From positions 22,005 to 86,004 of the forward strand of contig CAZOGY010000002.1 of assembly GCA_964579305.1 (NCBI GenBank): a DNA stretch of 64,000 nucleotides, in the 5' to 3' direction. The translations under genes and the position numbers were made by a program. The stretch comes from JBCBWG01 sp964579305. GTDB lineage: Bacteria > Pseudomonadota > Alphaproteobacteria > Rhizobiales > Hyphomicrobiaceae. Below, one piece after another: positions 1 through 8,772 of this stretch; within the stretch, counting starts at the first letter, position 1, and each line of letters opens with the position of its first letter. The notes under the pieces were generated by a model that was not told the DNA's origin, did no database searches, and worked only from the letters and a program-made list of their open reading frames with translations.

Positions 1-3000
1 ATCAGGTCAAACAGTATTATCAGGACCTGTCCGATCCGCGCGTGGAAAGCGCGATGGCGCTGGTCCACCAGCGGTTTTCAACCAACACCTTCCCATCTTG
101 GAAGCTGGCTCACCCCTACCGGATGGTTGCCCACAACGGCGAGATCAACACCTTGCGCGGCAACGTCAATTGGATGGCCGCGCGTCAGGCATCGGTATCT
201 TCGCCGCTGTTTGGTGAGGACATCTCCAAACTCTGGCCGATCTCTTATGAGGGCCAGTCGGACACGGCGTGTTTCGACAACGCTCTCGAATTTCTGACGA
301 TGGGCGGATACAGCCTTGCCCATGCGGCGATGATGCTGATCCCGGAGGCTTGGGCGGGGAACCCGCTGATGAGCGAAGATCGGCGTGCGTTTTACCAGTA
401 TCACGCCGCGCTTATGGAGCCGTGGGATGGCCCCGCAGCGGTTGCATTCACCGACGGCCGCCAAATCGGCGCGACGCTCGACAGAAACGGCCTGCGCCCG
501 GCGCGCTATCTCGTGACCAAGGATGATATGGTCGTGATGGCGTCTGAGGCCGGTACGCTTCCGGTCGCTGAAGACAACATTGTCGAGAAGTGGCGCCTGC
601 AGCCCGGCAAGATGCTGCTCATCGATCTTGAGGAAGGCCGGATCATCGGCGATGACGACCTCAAGCGCGAGCTTGCAGCCGCGCTGCCCTACGAGCAGTG
701 GCTCGCGAAAGTGCAAATCGAGGTCGGCGACCTGCCGCTGCCGGACAGCATTTCGCATGCGGATACGTCCGATGCGTCGCTGCTCGATCTGCAGCAGTCA
801 TTTGGCTACACCGAAGAAAGCCTCAAATTCCTGATGGCGCCAATGGCGGTGACCGGCCAGGAAGCGGTCGGCTCCATGGGCACCGACACGCCACTGTCGG
901 CCTTGTCATCGAAGCCGAAACTTCTGCACACCTATTTCAAACAGAATTTCGCGCAGGTCACCAACCCTCCGATTGATCCGATCCGCGAAGAGCTCGTCAT
1001 GAGCCTCGTGTCGTATATCGGGCCACGGCCGAACATCCTCGATTTGGAAGGGACTGCGAAAACGAAGCGGCTTGAGGTTTATCAGCCAATCCTGACGAAC
1101 GCGGACCTGGAGCGGGTCCGCACCATTGGCGATGTGCCCGACAATAACTTCTCGTCGCTCACAATCGATATCACGTACCCGGCGGAATACGGCGCTGACG
1201 GCATGGAAGCCGCGCTCGATGTTGTGTGCGCGGAAGCTGAGGAAGCCGTGCGCGCCGGTGCGTGCAACATCATCATCCTATCTGACCGCAAGACCTGCGC
1301 TGAGCGGATTGCGATCCCGTCGCTGTTGGCGACAAGCGCCGTGCACCACCACCTGATCCGCCAAGGGCTGCGCACCTCGGTCGGCCTTGTCGTGGAGACT
1401 GGTGAAGCGCACGAGGTCAACCAGTTTGCGACGTTGGCCGGTTATGGCGCCGAGGCGATCAACCCGTATCTCGCGTTTGACACCATCGACGCCATTCGCG
1501 GCGATATCGACGACGGGCTGAGCCGGGATGATGCGTTTTCGCGCTACATCAAAGCCGTCGACAAAGGTCTTTTGAAAGTGATGTCCAAGATGGGCATCTC
1601 GACCTATCAATCGTATTGCGGTGCGCAGATCTTCGACGCGGTTGGCCTCGCAACACCGTTTGTCGACAAATACTTCACTGGAACGCACAGCCAGGTTGAA
1701 GGCGTTGGCCTTGAGGAGATCGCCCGCGAAACGGTCGCACGCCATTCACGCGCGTTCATCGATGATCCAACCCTGGAACACGGGCTCGATGTTGGTGGCG
1801 AATACGCATTTCGTATCCGCGGTGAGGCCCATGCCTGGCGTCCCGATACCGTCGCCGATCTGCAGCACTCCGTCCGCGGCAACCTTCCAGAAAAATACCT
1901 GACGTATGCGGAGGCCTTGAACCGCCAATCTTCGCAGTTGATGACGCTGCGCGGCATGTTCCGGATCAAATCGGCAGAAGAGACCGGCCGCGCGCCGGTG
2001 CCGCTCGATGACGTGGAACCTGCCAGTGAGATCGTCAAACGGTTTGCGACGGGGGCGATGAGCCTGGGATCGATCAGTCCTGAGGCGCACGAGACCCTTG
2101 CCATCGCCATGAACCGCATTGGCGGACGCTCCAATACCGGTGAGGGTGGTGAGGAGCCGCATCGCTTCAAGCGGGATGACAGCGGCGACAGCCGGCGCTC
2201 GGCGATCAAGCAGGTGGCCTCAGGCAGGTTTGGCGTCACGACGGAGTATCTTGCCAATTCCGACATGATGCAGATCAAGATGGCGCAAGGGGCCAAGCCT
2301 GGTGAGGGCGGTCAGTTGCCTGGCCACAAGGTCGATCAGCGGATCGCGAAGGTGCGCCACTCAACGCCGGGCGTTGGCTTGATCTCGCCTCCGCCGCACC
2401 ACGACATCTATTCGATCGAGGACCTCGCGCAGCTTATCTTCGATTTGAAAAACGTGAACCCGGACGGCGATGTGTCGGTGAAGCTGGTTTCTGAGGTTGG
2501 CGTTGGCACGGTTGCGGCTGGTGTTTCGAAAGCCCGCGCGGATCACGTGACGATCTCAGGGTTTGAAGGCGGGACTGGCGCGTCGCCACTCACCTCGATT
2601 AAGCATGCCGGTTCGCCATGGGAGATCGGCCTGGCTGAAACGCATCAGACGCTGGTGGCCAACGAACTGCGCGGGCGGATTGCGGTGCAGGTCGATGGCG
2701 GTTTGCGAACAGGCCGCGACGTGGTTGTCGGCGCGCTGCTTGGCGCTGACGAATTCGGCTTCTCCACGGCGCCGCTGATCGCGGCTGGCTGTATCATGAT
2801 GCGCAAGTGCCATCTGAATACATGCCCCGTTGGGATCGCCACGCAGGACCCCGTGCTGCGCGCACGCTTCAAGGGCAAGCCAGAGCACGTCATCAACTTC
2901 TTCTTCTATGTCGCAGAAGAAGTCCGCGCGCTCATGGCGGAGATGGGCTTTCGCACCTTTGATGAGATGATCGGGCAGTCAGACGTCCTCGATAAGGATC

Positions 3001-4070
3001 ATGCGATCGCGCACTGGAAGGCGCGCGGCCTCGACTTCTCGAAGCTTTTTGCGAAGCCGGACGCGCCGGAAGGTGTCGCGATCCATAATTCGGAACGACA
3101 GGACCACGGCCTTGAAAAGGTGTTCGACAATAAGCTGATCGAGCTTGCGTCACCAGCGTTGGAAAGCCGGACACCGGTCAAGCATGAGTTGGAGATTTCC
3201 AACCGAGACCGTTCGACGGGTGCAATGCTCTCTGGCCAGGTCGCCAAGCGCTATGGTCACGAAGGGCTTGCCGAAGACACCATCTATTTCCAGCTCAAGG
3301 GCACGGCGGGACAGGCGTTCGGCGCGTGGGTGGCGCACGGTGTCACGCTGGATCTGGTTGGCGAGGCCAATGATTACGTCGGCAAGGGCCTTTCCGGCGG
3401 CAAGTTGATTGTCCGGCCTGATCCGTCGTCTGGCATTGATCCCGACCGCAGCATCATTGTTGGCAACACCGTTTTGTACGGTGCGATCACGGGTGAGTGC
3501 TATTTCCGCGGCATCGCGGGCGAGCGGTTTGCAGTCCGCAATTCCGGCGCCGTTGCGGTGGTCGAGGGCACGGGTGACCACGGCTGCGAGTACATGACGG
3601 GCGGCGTCGTCGTCGTGCTCGGCGGGACCGGGCGCAACTTTGCGGCCGGGATGTCGGGTGGCATTGCCTATGTGCTCGATGAAGACGGCACGTTCGATCA
3701 GCGCTGCAACCTCGCCATGGTCGATCTGTTGCCGATCCCGGCGGAAGAAGAGGCGATGGCGAAACACCATGGCGGCGCGGGCGCGCTGGAAAGCCATGGC
3801 CTTGTCGATGTGATGCGCGACATGACCGGTCAAGATGCGGAGCGTTTGCGCACCTTGATCGAGCGCCACGCGCATTACACCAACTCAGCCAAAGCCCAGA
3901 CCATTCTTGGCGATTGGGAAACATGGCTGCCGAAGTTCCGCAAGGTCATGCCTTATGAATACAAGCGTGCCCTGGAAGAGATGGCGCGCGCACAAGCGGC
4001 TGACACCACCGGTTTTGACGTCTTGGAAATTGGCGTGAAAACCGGCGGCGGGTCCGAGAAAGTGAATTGA
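1..4070 (+). CDS. gltB: Glutamate synthase (NADPH) large subunit, 5' truncated by the window edge
   Basis: Makes L-glutamate from glutamine and 2-oxoglutarate together with GltD. The frame is open from base 3, so the start, the catalytic N-terminal Cys of the glutaminase domain and roughly 150-200 residues lie outside the window; 1355 residues are visible against about 1500-1570 in full-length GltB. In order one sees the rest of the class-II amidotransferase domain, the central domain, the FMN-binding synthase domain (beginning near base 2040, FATGAMSLGS), the [3Fe-4S] cysteine cluster near base 2800-2830 (MRKCHLNTCPVG) and the GXGXG beta-helix domain near base 3540-3700. It is followed 79 bases later by gltD in the same direction, the usual operon order. 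Identification is secure. Confidence 0.98.
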   Translation, partial: QVKQYYQDLSDPRVESAMALVHQRFSTNTFPSWKLAHPYRMVAHNGEINTLRGNVNWMAARQASVSSPLFGEDISKLWPISYEGQSDTACFDNALEFLTMGGYSLAHAAMMLIPEAWAGNPLMSEDRRAFYQYHAALMEPWDGPAAVAFTDGRQIGATLDRNGLRPARYLVTKDDMVVMASEAGTLPVAEDNIVEKWRLQPGKMLLIDLEEGRIIGDDDLKRELAAALPYEQWLAKVQIEVGDLPLPDSISHADTSDASLLDLQQSFGYTEESLKFLMAPMAVTGQEAVGSMGTDTPLSALSSKPKLLHTYFKQNFAQVTNPPIDPIREELVMSLVSYIGPRPNILDLEGTAKTKRLEVYQPILTNADLERVRTIGDVPDNNFSSLTIDITYPAEYGADGMEAALDVVCAEAEEAVRAGACNIIILSDRKTCAERIAIPSLLATSAVHHHLIRQGLRTSVGLVVETGEAHEVNQFATLAGYGAEAINPYLAFDTIDAIRGDIDDGLSRDDAFSRYIKAVDKGLLKVMSKMGISTYQSYCGAQIFDAVGLATPFVDKYFTGTHSQVEGVGLEEIARETVARHSRAFIDDPTLEHGLDVGGEYAFRIRGEAHAWRPDTVADLQHSVRGNLPEKYLTYAEALNRQSSQLMTLRGMFRIKSAEETGRAPVPLDDVEPASEIVKRFATGAMSLGSISPEAHETLAIAMNRIGGRSNTGEGGEEPHRFKRDDSGDSRRSAIKQVASGRFGVTTEYLANSDMMQIKMAQGAKPGEGGQLPGHKVDQRIAKVRHSTPGVGLISPPPHHDIYSIEDLAQLIFDLKNVNPDGDVSVKLVSEVGVGTVAAGVSKARADHVTISGFEGGTGASPLTSIKHAGSPWEIGLAETHQTLVANELRGRIAVQVDGGLRTGRDVVVGALLGADEFGFSTAPLIAAGCIMMRKCHLNTCPVGIATQDPVLRARFKGKPEHVINFFFYVAEEVRALMAEMGFRTFDEMIGQSDVLDKDHAIAHWKARGLDFSKLFAKPDAPEGVAIHNSERQDHGLEKVFDNKLIELASPALESRTPVKHELEISNRDRSTGAMLSGQVAKRYGHEGLAEDTIYFQLKGTAGQAFGAWVAHGVTLDLVGEANDYVGKGLSGGKLIVRPDPSSGIDPDRSIIVGNTVLYGAITGECYFRGIAGERFAVRNSGAVAVVEGTGDHGCEYMTGGVVVVLGGTGRNFAAGMSGGIAYVLDEDGTFDQRCNLAMVDLLPIPAEEEAMAKHHGGAGALESHGLVDVMRDMTGQDAERLRTLIERHAHYTNSAKAQTILGDWETWLPKFRKVMPYEYKRALEEMARAQAADTTGFDVLEIGVKTGGGSEKVN

Positions 4071-4149
4071 GGCGGCCGCACTGGGCCAACACCTGCGCCT
4101 TTCAGTGGATCCGACTGAACAGCGACGAACAGAACTGACAGGAAACACC

Positions 4150-5571
4150 ATGGGCAAGCCAACCGGATTTCTGGAAATCGAACGCGTTGATCGCGGGTAC
4201 AAACCTGTCGAAGAGCGCACTCGGCATTGGAACGAATTCGTTGTCCCACTGCCGGAAGACGGTGTGCGCAAGCAGGCTGCGCGCTGTATGGATTGTGGCA
4301 TTCCGTTTTGTCATCAGGGCTGTCCGGTGAATAACCAGATCCCCGATTGGAATGACCTCGTTTATAAAAACGACTGGAAACGCGCGGCACTGAACCTGCA
4401 CTCGACGAATAACTTTCCCGAAGTGACAGGTCGGATTTGCCCAGCACCGTGCGAGGCTGCCTGCACGCTGAACATCGAAGACATTCCAGTTACGATCAAA
4501 ACGATTGAATGTGCGATTGCCGACCGGGCGTTTGAAGAAGGCTGGATCACGCCGCAGCCGCCAGAAACCAAGACTGGCAAACGCGTTGCGGTGATCGGGT
4601 CTGGCCCCGCGGGCATGGCGGCCGCCCAGCAGTTGGCCCGCGTGGGCCATGACGTGGATGTCTATGAGAAAAACGCACGACCTGGTGGGTTGATGACGTA
4701 TGGCATTCCCGATTTCAAAATGGAAAAAGACGTGATTGCCCGGCGCGTGACGCAAATGGAAGCGGAAGGTGTCACGTTCCATTGCGGGGTTCATGTCGGG
4801 AAAGATAAGGCAATCGATGAATTGGTTGCTGATTATGATGCAGTTCTGCTTGCCGGAGGTGCAGAAAAACCGCGGAATCTGCCGGTTCCAGGACGGGATC
4901 TGGACGGAATCCATTTCGCGATGGATTTCCTGCCGCAGCAAAATCGCCGTGTCGCAAATGAGCAGTTGCGGGCCGACAAAACCGTCGAAACCGCTGAGGG
5001 CCGCAATGTTGTTGTGATTGGCGGTGGCGACACCGGTTCGGACTGTATCGGAACGTCTTTCCGTCATGGCGCAAAAAGCGTCACGCAGCTTGAAATCATG
5101 CCGTTGCCGCCGGAAAAAGAAAACAAGGACCTGACGTGGCCGCACTGGCCATTGAAGCTGCGGACCTCAACGTCGCAAGCTGAAGGGGCTGAACGCGATT
5201 TTTCGGTGAACACCAAGCGCTTCGAAGGCGAAAATGGCCGGGTGACGAAGCTGGTTTGCTGCAAGGTCGATCAGCACTTCAAAGAGGTTCCCAATACTGA
5301 GTTTGAGATTCCAGCAGACTTGGTGTTGTTGGCGATGGGCTTTGTCGCACCGGTCAACGAGGGCCTTGCTGACGCGCTCGGGCTCGAATTGGACCCGCGC
5401 AACAACGTCAAAGCGGACGAGATTTCCTACGCGACATCGCATCCCAAGGTCTTTGCCGCCGGTGATATGCGTCGCGGTCAGTCGCTTGTCGTTTGGGCGA
5501 TCCGGGAAGGGCGGCAGGCCGCGCACGCGATCGACAAGGCGTTGATGGGTGCGACCGTCCTGCCGCGCTGA
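4150..5571 (+). CDS. gltD: Glutamate synthase small subunit (NADPH, Fe-S, FAD)
   Basis: Passes electrons from NADPH through FAD and [4Fe-4S] clusters to GltB. The 473-residue protein has the N-terminal cysteine motifs CMDCGIPFCHQGCP and CPAPCEAAC, an FAD-binding GSGPAGMAAA motif and a second Rossmann motif (VVIGGGDTGSDC) for NADPH. ATG 4150 is chosen over an upstream in-frame GTG at 4105 because it gives the family-typical start MGKPTGFLE and has an AGGAAA site 6 bases before it. It forms an operon with gltB and is followed by an intrinsic terminator at 5883-5909. Confidence 0.98.
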   Translation: MGKPTGFLEIERVDRGYKPVEERTRHWNEFVVPLPEDGVRKQAARCMDCGIPFCHQGCPVNNQIPDWNDLVYKNDWKRAALNLHSTNNFPEVTGRICPAPCEAACTLNIEDIPVTIKTIECAIADRAFEEGWITPQPPETKTGKRVAVIGSGPAGMAAAQQLARVGHDVDVYEKNARPGGLMTYGIPDFKMEKDVIARRVTQMEAEGVTFHCGVHVGKDKAIDELVADYDAVLLAGGAEKPRNLPVPGRDLDGIHFAMDFLPQQNRRVANEQLRADKTVETAEGRNVVVIGGGDTGSDCIGTSFRHGAKSVTQLEIMPLPPEKENKDLTWPHWPLKLRTSTSQAEGAERDFSVNTKRFEGENGRVTKLVCCKVDQHFKEVPNTEFEIPADLVLLAMGFVAPVNEGLADALGLELDPRNNVKADEISYATSHPKVFAAGDMRRGQSLVVWAIREGRQAAHAIDKALMGATVLPR

Positions 5572-5609
5572 TCGATCGACTGGCAGGCGCACAGGACCGA
5601 GCACAGCTC

Positions 5610-5776
5610 AAGCGTGTCGCCTGAAATGCGCCTCGGTTCAGCTCTGTTGCCCTCACGGGCCGTTGGCCTTCCGCGGGGGCGGGGCCGTTTTCGTGTCGAT
5701 GTTTCGAACACGAACATCGACGGCCCGGGCCGGTTTGCGGCCTTGGGGCGTGGATCCGATTGGATGCGACATGCAT
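5610..5776. repeat. Intergenic palindromic repeat family A, copy 1 (long form)
   Basis: About 167 bp starting with AGCGTGTCGC and ending with GCGACATGCA, so the ends form an imperfect inverted repeat. The outer parts match copy 2 (51331-51431) closely. Relative to copy 2 it carries an internal insert of about 70-80 bp between the ACGGGCCG and TTTGCGGCC blocks, which includes overlapping inverted repeats (TTCGTGT with ACACGAA; GTCGATGTT with AACATCGAC). A CCGCGGGGGCGG block inside the insert is shared with copy 3. It has no coding potential I can support and sits between gltD and its terminator. Confidence 0.8.
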
Positions 5777-5793
5777 GAGCGCATCATGTTGGA

Positions 5794-5854
5794 GATAGAG
5801 CATCATCCGATCTGTGGATCGCAAAGCGACCCCGTAAGATCGGATATCGCTCTG
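5794..5854. repeat. Intergenic hairpin repeat family B, single unit
   Basis: The left arm ATAGAGCATCATCCGATCT pairs imperfectly with AGATCGGATATCGCTCT about 23 bases later, so the transcript would form a long hairpin. The core AGAGCATCATCCG is the reverse complement of the CGGATGATGCTCT cores at 46693-46783. It lies 17 bases after family A copy 1. Together with the terminator these repeats account for nearly all of the 381-base gap between gltD and the next gene. Confidence 0.65.
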
Positions 5855-5882
5855 GGCCCGAGCGAAGCATGACATTGCACTG

Positions 5883-5909
5883 GCCCGGCCGTCTCGCCGG
5901 GCTTTTTTT
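5883..5909 (+). terminator. Intrinsic terminator of gltBD
   Basis: A perfect 7-bp GC stem (GCCCGGC / GCCGGGC) with a 6-base loop is followed directly by seven T. It is the textbook form, in the right orientation and about 310 bases after gltD, so the two repeats upstream are probably transcribed in the gltBD 3' UTR. Confidence 0.9.
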
Positions 5910-5952
5910 GTTCTCGCTCCCCCCTCAACGGGTTCGCGCGCGAGGTGTGCGT

Positions 5953-7434
5953 TCAAAAGCGGGCCGGGTTTTGCTCCGGCAACGGCGGTCCGGTCCAGCC
6001 CGGCGGCAAATAGGAGGCTGGTGCGCGCGGTCTGCCAGCCGCGCCGATCGCCGCTGGGCCACCCGCCAGAATGGGCTCTTCTTCCAGCTCGGCCTGCGGC
6101 GGGGCGATCAAGACAACAGGTCTCGGGCGCGGCCAGGCGGTATCATCAGCCCGATTGTCGCGCGGCGTGAGACGTTCGCCCTTGGCCCACACCTTGAAAA
6201 ACGGCATCTGCGTCGGCGCGACCTTTGAGCGGACAACGGCCAATTGGGAATTCGGCGCTGGCGTCACTGTGCCGAGAAGCGGCGGACCACCAGTGTTTGC
6301 GCTGAGCGAAACTTGATCGCCGAGTTGAACACCCCTGTCGGGCGATGAGCGCCGCGTTACCAGAGACACAATCGACTGGGACACGGCGGGCCTGAAGATC
6401 TTGATTTCGACAGGCGTGCGCGCACCCTCTTGTCCCGCTTTTGCGGGCACCTTCACGGTCACGGTTTCAGCTTGCAAACCGCTGTCGCCGGCACGCCCCG
6501 CACCAGCCGTCTGATTGGACTGGGCCCGCGTGCCGGTGATGATCTGCCAGGTGGAGCGCGGCGCTGGTCTGGCTTCCCGCTTTTTTTCGATCCGTTTGAG
6601 TTCCGCCGGGCTTCCGCGCAGTTCCACCATCCGCTCCGATTGCGCCTGACGCAAATCGCGCTCGATTTCTTGTTTCACGAAATGGGCCACCTTTTCGTAG
6701 CCCGCGGTCGTGAAGTTAACGCCATCCTTGCGCCGCAGAGAGCGGACCTCGCCCGCCAGATCAGGACCGTAGGGTGTGTATCCCCCGTTCTCACCGGCGA
6801 ATGTCTCATAAATGTTGATGAACTTCATTCGGTTGCGCAGCGCCTGGTCCCGCACGATTTCGTTGATGGTTGCTGCATGCGCATTCGTGCGCGGGCCCCG
6901 CATGATCGGCAAGCCGACCCAGTAGACGGCCGCTTTACGCTTTTTCAGGGCCGTCATCAGGCGGCCAACGCGGATGGCATACCCGGGTTTCCAGTCCGCA
7001 CTGCCGTATGGGACCCGTGCCCGGCCAGCCTCGCGCAGGCTGCCACGATCGCCGGTGCCGAGGATGACGACGGCGATATCGATCGGTAGGCGCGGCTCGC
7101 CGTTCTCAATTTCAAGAACAGTCTGATCCCAGCGTGACGAGATCAACGAGTTGATCGCCACCGTCGCGTTGGTCACGCGGACCCGCGGTTCGTCCGCGAG
7201 CAATCCCTCCAATGCGCTGCGCAAGCCCGTCCGCAAGCGATCGCCAAACACGTGCAGGCGGTAGACTTCGCCCTGCGGAAACGGTGTGACGTAGCTATTG
7301 GTGGGCAGTTCACTGTCGATGGACTGCGCCGCAGACGACGTTGCGCCAGCAAAGGTGCCCATCAGCAAACTGACCGCACCCAGTGCCACCGCTGCGTGCC
7401 AGTGCGCGCATGCGGCAATCGCGTCGAGCCTCAT
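5953..7434 (-). CDS. DUF459 / SGNH-like exported protein with substituted catalytic residues
   Basis: A 493-residue protein with an N-terminal signal sequence (about residues 1-37), an SGNH-hydrolase-like fold (about 57-260) and a long basic, proline-rich C-terminal region. The fold is recognised from the block order and the VYWVGLPIMRG segment. The block-I Ser is replaced (G64-D65-R66-L67), block III reads G126-T-G-D instead of GxND, and the block-V His is Asn (D237-G-V-N240). It is therefore probably not an esterase; a binding role in the envelope is inference. ATG 7434 is chosen (GGAGG 10 bases upstream; ATG 7443 also possible) because longer frames overlap the preceding gene. Last in a leftward run after a lytic transglycosylase. 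Confidence 0.75.
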   Translation of the reverse strand: MRLDAIAACAHWHAAVALGAVSLLMGTFAGATSSAAQSIDSELPTNSYVTPFPQGEVYRLHVFGDRLRTGLRSALEGLLADEPRVRVTNATVAINSLISSRWDQTVLEIENGEPRLPIDIAVVILGTGDRGSLREAGRARVPYGSADWKPGYAIRVGRLMTALKKRKAAVYWVGLPIMRGPRTNAHAATINEIVRDQALRNRMKFINIYETFAGENGGYTPYGPDLAGEVRSLRRKDGVNFTTAGYEKVAHFVKQEIERDLRQAQSERMVELRGSPAELKRIEKKREARPAPRSTWQIITGTRAQSNQTAGAGRAGDSGLQAETVTVKVPAKAGQEGARTPVEIKIFRPAVSQSIVSLVTRRSSPDRGVQLGDQVSLSANTGGPPLLGTVTPAPNSQLAVVRSKVAPTQMPFFKVWAKGERLTPRDNRADDTAWPRPRPVVLIAPPQAELEEEPILAGGPAAIGAAGRPRAPASYLPPGWTGPPLPEQNPARF

Positions 7435-7504
7435 TGCGTTCATGCCTCCAAGGGCCAAATCGGTGTCCGCGAACAATCTCACAATTGCGACGCCGGGTTG
7501 GCGG

Positions 7505-8686
7505 TCACTGCGTACGCGCCTGCGACACGGCGTTGAGCAGGGCCGGATCCGGGTAGCCATCAACACGGACGCCCAATTGCTGCTGAAACCCGCGAATCGC
7601 TGCGATCGATTTTGGCCCCAGAATGCCATCGATGCCGCCAGTGTCCCAGCCGAGATCCACAAGATGTGATTGCAGCGTGCGAATGTCATCACGGCTCAAG
7701 GCGTCACGCGATGCGCGCCAGGCAACGGACGGGACTTCTCGACCTTGAAACCGTTCCGCCAGCAGGCCAACAGACAGCGCGTAGGGGATGGCACGGTTGT
7801 AAGCCAGAAGCGCATCGAAATTGTCTGACACGAGAAATGTGGGATAGCCCGCGCCTTCGGGCAGCAGCAGCCGGAACGCGCTTGCGCCAGGAGACGGCAC
7901 ACCCGCTTCCCAGTCGGATGGAACGTGCTGCGGGGCGGCGCCCGCAGAGCGCCAAGCCTCAAGTGTGCGCCGCTCCTCGGGCGCTGCCGATGCATAATCG
8001 AACGCGGGCGGCAGCACGACTTCGACCCCCCAGGTCAAGCCGGCCTGCCAGCCCGACGCCAAAAGATAATTGGCTGCCGAACCCAGTGCGTCGGCCGCAC
8101 TGGCGCGCAGGTCTGCCGTCCCGTCGCCGTCCACATCAACCGCAAACCGCAACGCCGTTGTGGGCATGAACTGGGTCTGTCCGAACGCGCCGGCCCACGA
8201 TCCGGTCAGGTCTTGCGGATCGATGGCGTTGGCATGCGCGTAGGTGATCGCCGCGACACATTCGGCTTCCCAGAACGTTGCGCGGCGCCCACCGGCCGCA
8301 GCCAACGTCGCAAGTGCCGCCACGGTCGGGACCGTTCCGGTAGACGCGCCAAAATTTGTCTCAATGCCCCAGATCGCGGCTAAGATGTTGCGGGGGACGG
8401 CAAATCGGGTTTCCAGCGCTGCAAACATCTCGGCATTATCGTCGAGCGCGGCGCAGCCGTTTGCAATGCGCGTGTCGCTCAATACAGCCGTGACGTAAGA
8501 GCCGGGCGTGCGGACATGCTCTGGTTGCCTGTCGCTGGCAACAAGCACGTCCGCGTTGGGCGCTAATCCGGCGACGGCGGCGGATGCGGCGTCGCGAGAC
8601 AATCCAGCATCGATCGCGGCGGATTTGACGCGCGCAACGACCGCGGCAAAACTCTGCGCATCCGGCATTGGCGTTTGCACGGACAT
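7505..8686 (-). CDS. MltB-family lytic murein transglycosylase with peptidoglycan-binding domain
   Basis: Predicted to cleave the MurNAc-GlcNAc bond of peptidoglycan. The 393-residue protein has an SLT-2/MltB domain (about 10-315) with the catalytic Glu in the IWGIETNFG motif (E109) and the GAFGQTQFMP motif, then a C-terminal PG_binding_1 domain (about 335-390). ATG 8686 is preferred because GGAG lies 5 bases upstream; the longer start at 8725 adds only 13 residues. Neither start gives a recognisable signal peptide, which is odd for a periplasmic enzyme. It lies 86 bases after galE and 70 bases before the SGNH-like gene, probably one transcription unit. Confidence 0.88.
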   Translation of the reverse strand: MSVQTPMPDAQSFAAVVARVKSAAIDAGLSRDAASAAVAGLAPNADVLVASDRQPEHVRTPGSYVTAVLSDTRIANGCAALDDNAEMFAALETRFAVPRNILAAIWGIETNFGASTGTVPTVAALATLAAAGGRRATFWEAECVAAITYAHANAIDPQDLTGSWAGAFGQTQFMPTTALRFAVDVDGDGTADLRASAADALGSAANYLLASGWQAGLTWGVEVVLPPAFDYASAAPEERRTLEAWRSAGAAPQHVPSDWEAGVPSPGASAFRLLLPEGAGYPTFLVSDNFDALLAYNRAIPYALSVGLLAERFQGREVPSVAWRASRDALSRDDIRTLQSHLVDLGWDTGGIDGILGPKSIAAIRGFQQQLGVRVDGYPDPALLNAVSQARTQ

Positions 8687-8772
8687 GACGTCTCCATCCC
8701 GTTCGTAGCCCGAGAAAAGCCGCATGCGGCGGGAGACGTATGCCGGATTTTGAGCGCGTCGGCTATGTCGAT

